This document shows, one piece after another, positions 59,947-64,000 of a stretch of 64,000 nucleotides of DNA. This DNA comes from Flavobacteriales bacterium (GTDB lineage Bacteria; Bacteroidota; Bacteroidia; Flavobacteriales; Flavobacteriaceae), in contig QOQB01000004.1 of assembly GCA_003331305.1 (NCBI GenBank), forward strand, positions 1-64,000, read 5' to 3'. A model generated the notes under the pieces. It was not told the DNA's origin. It searched no databases and was given only the letters and a program-made list of their open reading frames with translations. The position numbers were made by a program, and so were the translations under genes. Position 1 is the stretch's first letter; the number at the start of each line of letters is the position of its first letter.

Positions 59947-60893
59947 GTCTTGCCGTTGCCATACTGAATTACAACGGTGCCGATTTGTTAAAACGATTTT
60001 TACCTAGTGTACTGCAGCATTCGAATGCTGCTACCATTTATGTCATTGACAACGCCTCAACCGACCATTCAAAAGACCTTTTAGAGGCTGATTTCCCAAC
60101 GGTAAAATGGATTGGCTTAGACCAAAACTACGGCTATGCCGAGGGCTATAATATGGGGATTACCCAGATTGACGAAACCCTTATTTGCTTGTTAAACTCC
60201 GACGTTGAAGTAACAGCCAATTGGACTACTCAGATGGTCGCTCTTTTTGACGCGCAGCCCTTAGCGGCGATGGCGCAACCAAAAATTAAGGACCTAAACA
60301 ACCCAGATTATTTTGAATATGCAGGCGCAGCAGGCGGATATTTAGACCTTATGGGACTTCCCTATTGCCGTGGCAGAGTGGGCAAAACCTGTGAGCGGGA
60401 TACGGGGCAATACAACGATGCGGTACAAGTTACTTGGGCTAGCGGTGCTTGTTTGTTTGTTCGTAAAGAGGCATTTACCACACTCGGTGGTTTTGACCCT
60501 TCGTTTTTTATGCATTTTGAGGAAATTGATTTGTGCTTGCGCGCACAAGGAGCTGGTTATCAGGTTTGGGCAGTAGGCACTAGCGAAGTGCTGCATTTGG
60601 GTGGCGGTTCGTTAGCCGCAGAAAGCTCTCGGAAATTGTATTACAACATTCGCAATTCCTTATTGACCTATACCAAAAACCTAACCCTGCTCCCACTGCT
60701 ATGGCTTTATGTGGTACGTGCGGCTTTTGACACCACGCTCGTGTTGTATTTTATGATACAACTCAAGTTTGATCACATACGAGCCATTATGCGAGCTTAT
60801 GACGATTTTTCTATTTGTTTTCGTAAAGCTATCAAAGCCCGAAAACATACACTAAATCCGTTGCGTTGCTTTAGTGTTTTGGTGCGGTTTTAG
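59943..60893 (+). CDS. Family 2 glycosyltransferase
   Basis: LAVAILNYNGADLLKRFLPSVLQH..IDNASTDHSKDLL; LLNSDVEVTANW; WASGACLFVRKEAFTTLGGFDPSFFMHFEEIDLCLRAQ. Confidence 0.93.
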   Translation: MSLAVAILNYNGADLLKRFLPSVLQHSNAATIYVIDNASTDHSKDLLEADFPTVKWIGLDQNYGYAEGYNMGITQIDETLICLLNSDVEVTANWTTQMVALFDAQPLAAMAQPKIKDLNNPDYFEYAGAAGGYLDLMGLPYCRGRVGKTCERDTGQYNDAVQVTWASGACLFVRKEAFTTLGGFDPSFFMHFEEIDLCLRAQGAGYQVWAVGTSEVLHLGGGSLAAESSRKLYYNIRNSLLTYTKNLTLLPLLWLYVVRAAFDTTLVLYFMIQLKFDHIRAIMRAYDDFSICFRKAIKARKHTLNPLRCFSVLVRF

Positions 60894-61049
60894 GTGGTTT
60901 GTTATTTTCATCGCTACAAGGCCACTTTATATACCCATATTTCACTAAAACAAAAGTTTGTAAATCTAGTTTTCTAAAATCCTACCTATAGTATTCAAAA
61001 CCACAGCTATTTACAATTCAAGTTACAACCAAGATTGGTCATGCTTCAC

Positions 61050-61073
61050 AGACGCGCCCTCGCCTGCGTGTCT
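61050..61073. repeat. REP-like GC-rich palindrome
   Basis: AGACGCGC (61050-61057) pairs with GCGTGTCT (61066-61073), one G.U wobble, 8-nt loop, in an otherwise AT-rich intergenic region. Confidence 0.5.
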
Positions 61074-61090
61074 ACCTTAAAAAAGTAAGA

Positions 61091-61300
61091 CTACTCGCAA
61101 GCGCCTTGTGTCCATTCCAAAACGCCTGCGGCATCGGCAGCGCAAGCATTGCCGTAAGTCGTGCCGTCACAACCACAAACAGGGTCGTATTCAAGGGTAC
61201 AAGCGGTATCGGGCTTGGGAGACGTCATACAAGTGCTTATAGCATCGTCTTCACATTGAAAGGAAAGGAGTAATAACCCGAAACAGATTAGCTTTTTCAT
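61091..61300 (-). CDS. Kazal-type serine protease inhibitor-like lipoprotein
   Basis: Lipobox-like [40 protein letters not shown] is a Kazal core. Confidence 0.85.
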   Translation of the reverse strand: MKKLICFGLLLLSFQCEDDAISTCMTSPKPDTACTLEYDPVCGCDGTTYGNACAADAAGVLEWTQGACE

Positions 61301-62136
61301 TCTGTAGTTGTAGGTTGTATGGTTGGTTTTTGATAGGGTTGAAACGGTTGTTTTAGCAGTGGCACTACCCTACTGTTCTCCGTTTCGTTGGGAAATACAT
61401 CTACGCCATACACAATTTTTTCTGCAGCCAAATGCATATAAGTCCCCAATAACCGATCCCAAATGGCAAAAATATTCCCAAAATTACTATCGGTATAGGG
61501 CAACACATAATGGTGGTGTACTTTATGCATATGTGGGGTTACAAGGATAAAGCTCAATACGGTATCTACCTTTTTAGGCAATTGGATATTGGCATGGTTA
61601 AACTGGCTAAGCACCACAGAAAGCGACTGATACAGCATCACAACGCCAATGGGCGTTCCCAATATAAAAACTGCAACTAGCGTAAATGTAAAGCGCACCA
61701 CACTCTCAAAGGGATGGTGGCGGTTGGCAGTCGTGGTATCTACATGATGATCGGAATGATGCACCAAATGCACCATCCAAAGCGGTTTAAGTCGGTGTTC
61801 GGTCCAGTGCGCCAAATAAGCCCCAATAAAATCAAGAAACAACACGCCCAAAAGCACATAGAGCCAAAACGGAAGGGAAACAAGGTGCAACAAACCAAAT
61901 TGGTTGGTGTTGACCCAATCAGCTGTGGTGAGCAACAAAAACGCCAAACTAAAATTTACCAATATAGAGGTTATGGTAAAAAAGAAATTGGGCAAGGCAT
62001 GCTGCCACTTTTTATAGGGTAAACGACGCAAGGGCAACAAGCCCTCAAGTAACCAAAAAAAGGAAATGCCACCTACCAAAATAATGCTGCGGTGTAAAGA
62101 GGGTATGGTTTCAAAATATAAAATTAGACTTTCCAC
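61297..62136 (-). CDS. Sterol desaturase / fatty acid hydroxylase family protein
   Basis: His boxes [17 protein letters not shown] and HMHKVHHHY; multiple TM segments. GTG start. Confidence 0.92.
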   Translation of the reverse strand: MESLILYFETIPSLHRSIILVGGISFFWLLEGLLPLRRLPYKKWQHALPNFFFTITSILVNFSLAFLLLTTADWVNTNQFGLLHLVSLPFWLYVLLGVLFLDFIGAYLAHWTEHRLKPLWMVHLVHHSDHHVDTTTANRHHPFESVVRFTFTLVAVFILGTPIGVVMLYQSLSVVLSQFNHANIQLPKKVDTVLSFILVTPHMHKVHHHYVLPYTDSNFGNIFAIWDRLLGTYMHLAAEKIVYGVDVFPNETENSRVVPLLKQPFQPYQKPTIQPTTTE

Positions 62137-62140
62137 TTCC

Positions 62141-62148
62141 CAAAGATA
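62141..62148 (-). promoter_or_regulatory. -7 promoter element (TAnnTTTG) for the sterol-desaturase gene
   Basis: CAAAGATA on plus strand (TATCTTTG on minus), 4 nt upstream of the GTG start. Confidence 0.4.
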
Positions 62149-62159
62149 TTGATTTTGAG

Positions 62160-62300
62160 TTATTTACCGTTGAGCATCTGCTGAACAGTCTCGAGTGTAG
62201 TCATCAGTTTGATCTTATGAACAGAGTCTCTGTAGCGTCCCTTTTCAATACGTTGTTCTAAGGTTTCGATAAGCGCTGAAATGGTTTGATTCTCATTCAT
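62160..62300 (-). CDS. Candidate 46-aa small protein MNENQTISALIETLEQRIEKGRYRDSVHKIKLMTTLETVQQMLNGK
   Basis: Not in the ORF track. ATG to TAA read by hand; TAnnTTTG element (TAAATTTG, 62326-62333 minus) lies 25 nt upstream. Confidence 0.5.
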   Translation of the reverse strand: MNENQTISALIETLEQRIEKGRYRDSVHKIKLMTTLETVQQMLNGK

Positions 62301-62395
62301 AAATAGGCTGATGTATATATTGGGGCAAATTTAAAGTTTTATTGCTAAAGGAAGATATTAAAGCTAAATCGTACTTTTACCACGCAAAAAATACT

Positions 62396-63997
62396 ATGAG
62401 ACCATTTAAGTCATCTATCAATACCAAAAAAGCGAGTTACAAAGAGAACTACGCTGAGATGGAAAAATTGATTCAGGAGCTTGACGAACAATTGGCAAAA
62501 AGCCAAAATCAAGGGACTGAAGCCTCTATTGCCCGTGCGCGTAAGCGAGGTAAATTTTTGGCGCGAGAACGCATTACGCTATTGTTAGATAAAGACAGTC
62601 CTTTCTTAGAACTCATGCCGTTGGCGGGACTTACGCATCAGGGCGGATTTGGCCCTGGCGGCACAACTGTAGCGGGAATTGGCTATGTCAACAAACGCCT
62701 CTGTTTGATCAATGCTAACCTCGGTACCCGCAAAGGCGGTGCGGTAGATTATGCCACCAGTTTAAAAGTATTGCGATTGGGTGAAATTGCCCTAGAAAAC
62801 AAATTACCTACCATTAATATGGTCGAAAGCGGAGGCGCTAACCTCCCCGATCAAGACCGTGTATTTAACAATTACGGGGCGTCGTTTAGGGAAATGTCTA
62901 GACGCTCTAAACTGGGGATTCCTACCATTTCTATAGTATTTGGAAATGCCACCGCAGGTGGTGCTTACGTTCCGGGGATGTCAGATTATACCATCATGCA
63001 AAAAGATGCGGCAAAAGTATTTTTGGCGGGTCCGCCACTGGTAAAAATGGCAACCAATGAAATTGCTAACGATGAAGAACTCGGCGGAGCCTCTATGCAC
63101 AGCCGTATTTCGGGTGTAGCCGATTTTTTAGCAGACGATGAGCAAGATGCGATCAGCATTGCCAGAGATGTCGTTAAAACGCTAAAACCAGCGGAAACAC
63201 ATGCAGCACCAAGTAAGCCTGTTGTTCCACCAAGATACAGCGCAGATGAGCTTCTGGGTATTGTACCTGCAAACCTAAAACGTGCCATTGACATCAGAGA
63301 GGTTATTGTACGCATAGTAGACAATTCTGAGTTTACCGAATTTAAAACCAACTACGGCATTACCATGGTGTGCTGTTGGGCAAATATTGATGGATATCCT
63401 GTAGCGATTATTGCCAACAACGGCGTCATTTTTGCCGAGGCTGCACAAAAAGTAACGCAGTTTATCCAACTGGCAAACAAGTCCAATACACCTTTACTAT
63501 TTGTTCACAATACCACCGGCTTTATGGTAGGCAAACAGTATGAACAAAAAGGAATGATTAACAGCGGTGCGCAACTTATTCACGCGGTTTCTGGCAGTAC
63601 GGTTCCACATATTAGTTTACTGATTGGAAATTCATACGGTGCTGGGAATTACGCCATGTGCGGACGTTCGTTCCAACCCAGATTCTTGTTTTCATATCCA
63701 AATGTGCAATCTGGTGTTATGGGTGCAGAGCAAATTTCAGGAGTAATGGAAATTGTCAAACGGCAGTCGGCAGCGTCATTAAATAAAGCCGTTGATGAAA
63801 AGCAATTAAAGAAAGAAAAAGATGCCATGTTCCAAGATGCCCAACAAAAAGCAAGTGTGTGGCACGCCACATCTGAACTTTGGGACGACGGCGTTATTGA
63901 CCCACGACATACACGCAAGCACCTTAGTTTGTGTTTGGCTACGATAAACAATGCGCCTATTGATGGTAGCGATGCCTTTGGTGTATTTAGAATGTAA
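62396..63997 (+). CDS. Acyl-CoA carboxylase beta subunit (carboxyltransferase; methylcrotonoyl-/propionyl-CoA carboxylase type)
   Basis: RERITLLLDKDSPFLELMPLAG; GGAVDYATSLKVLRLGEIALENKLPTINMVESGGANLPDQ; IGNSYGAGNYAMCGRSFQPRFLFSYPNVQSGVMGAEQ. Start at ATG 62396. Confidence 0.93.
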   Translation: MRPFKSSINTKKASYKENYAEMEKLIQELDEQLAKSQNQGTEASIARARKRGKFLARERITLLLDKDSPFLELMPLAGLTHQGGFGPGGTTVAGIGYVNKRLCLINANLGTRKGGAVDYATSLKVLRLGEIALENKLPTINMVESGGANLPDQDRVFNNYGASFREMSRRSKLGIPTISIVFGNATAGGAYVPGMSDYTIMQKDAAKVFLAGPPLVKMATNEIANDEELGGASMHSRISGVADFLADDEQDAISIARDVVKTLKPAETHAAPSKPVVPPRYSADELLGIVPANLKRAIDIREVIVRIVDNSEFTEFKTNYGITMVCCWANIDGYPVAIIANNGVIFAEAAQKVTQFIQLANKSNTPLLFVHNTTGFMVGKQYEQKGMINSGAQLIHAVSGSTVPHISLLIGNSYGAGNYAMCGRSFQPRFLFSYPNVQSGVMGAEQISGVMEIVKRQSAASLNKAVDEKQLKKEKDAMFQDAQQKASVWHATSELWDDGVIDPRHTRKHLSLCLATINNAPIDGSDAFGVFRM

Positions 63998-64000
63998 TTA

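Noticed and set aside
1-64000. tRNA, rRNA, IS elements, prophage or defence islands
   Set aside because: No recognisable sequences or protein signatures found by reading; tRNAscan-SE/Infernal would be needed to be certain.

Overview
This 64 kb window is a compact chromosomal segment from a Bacteroidota genome, most likely a marine-type Flavobacteriia. That placement is inferred from the LpxC-FabZ fusion, PorX, TAnnTTTG-type promoters and protein flavour. Content is mostly core metabolism and housekeeping: parE(partial)-parC; ppc, aroB, aroC; tsaE and the T9SS regulator porX; an lpxD-lpxC/fabZ-lpxA-efp-sucD-fabG cluster; a complete hisGDCBHAFI(E) operon; ald; ung; mutS2-like; glmM; uvrA; a fused 2-oxoacid dehydrogenase E1; holA; GT2; and an acyl-CoA carboxylase beta subunit. 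I saw no rRNA, tRNA, CRISPR array, transposase, prophage or recognisable defence island. The strongest non-obvious signals are: (1) a textbook his attenuator (17-aa leader MKTTHTHHHVKSSFQTN, a perfect 11-bp terminator stem and a perfect 8-nt competing antiterminator) just before hisG; (2) a nested inverted-repeat structure (12-bp outer, 8-bp inner arms) abutting the start of a small lipoprotein gene at 31.2 kb; (3) a phase-perfect 13 x 7-bp heptanucleotide repeat tract at 58.4 kb with a two-copy echo after hisIE; (4) an M1-peptidase-like protein without HEXXH, followed by a beta-barrel-like C-terminal half; (5) a TGTAAACA operator-like cluster between an XRE regulator and an M14 peptidase; and (6) unusually tight convergent and divergent gene junctions. 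Nothing here proves a wholly new system. The items below are testable candidates. All family calls are from reading the sequence, with no database search.
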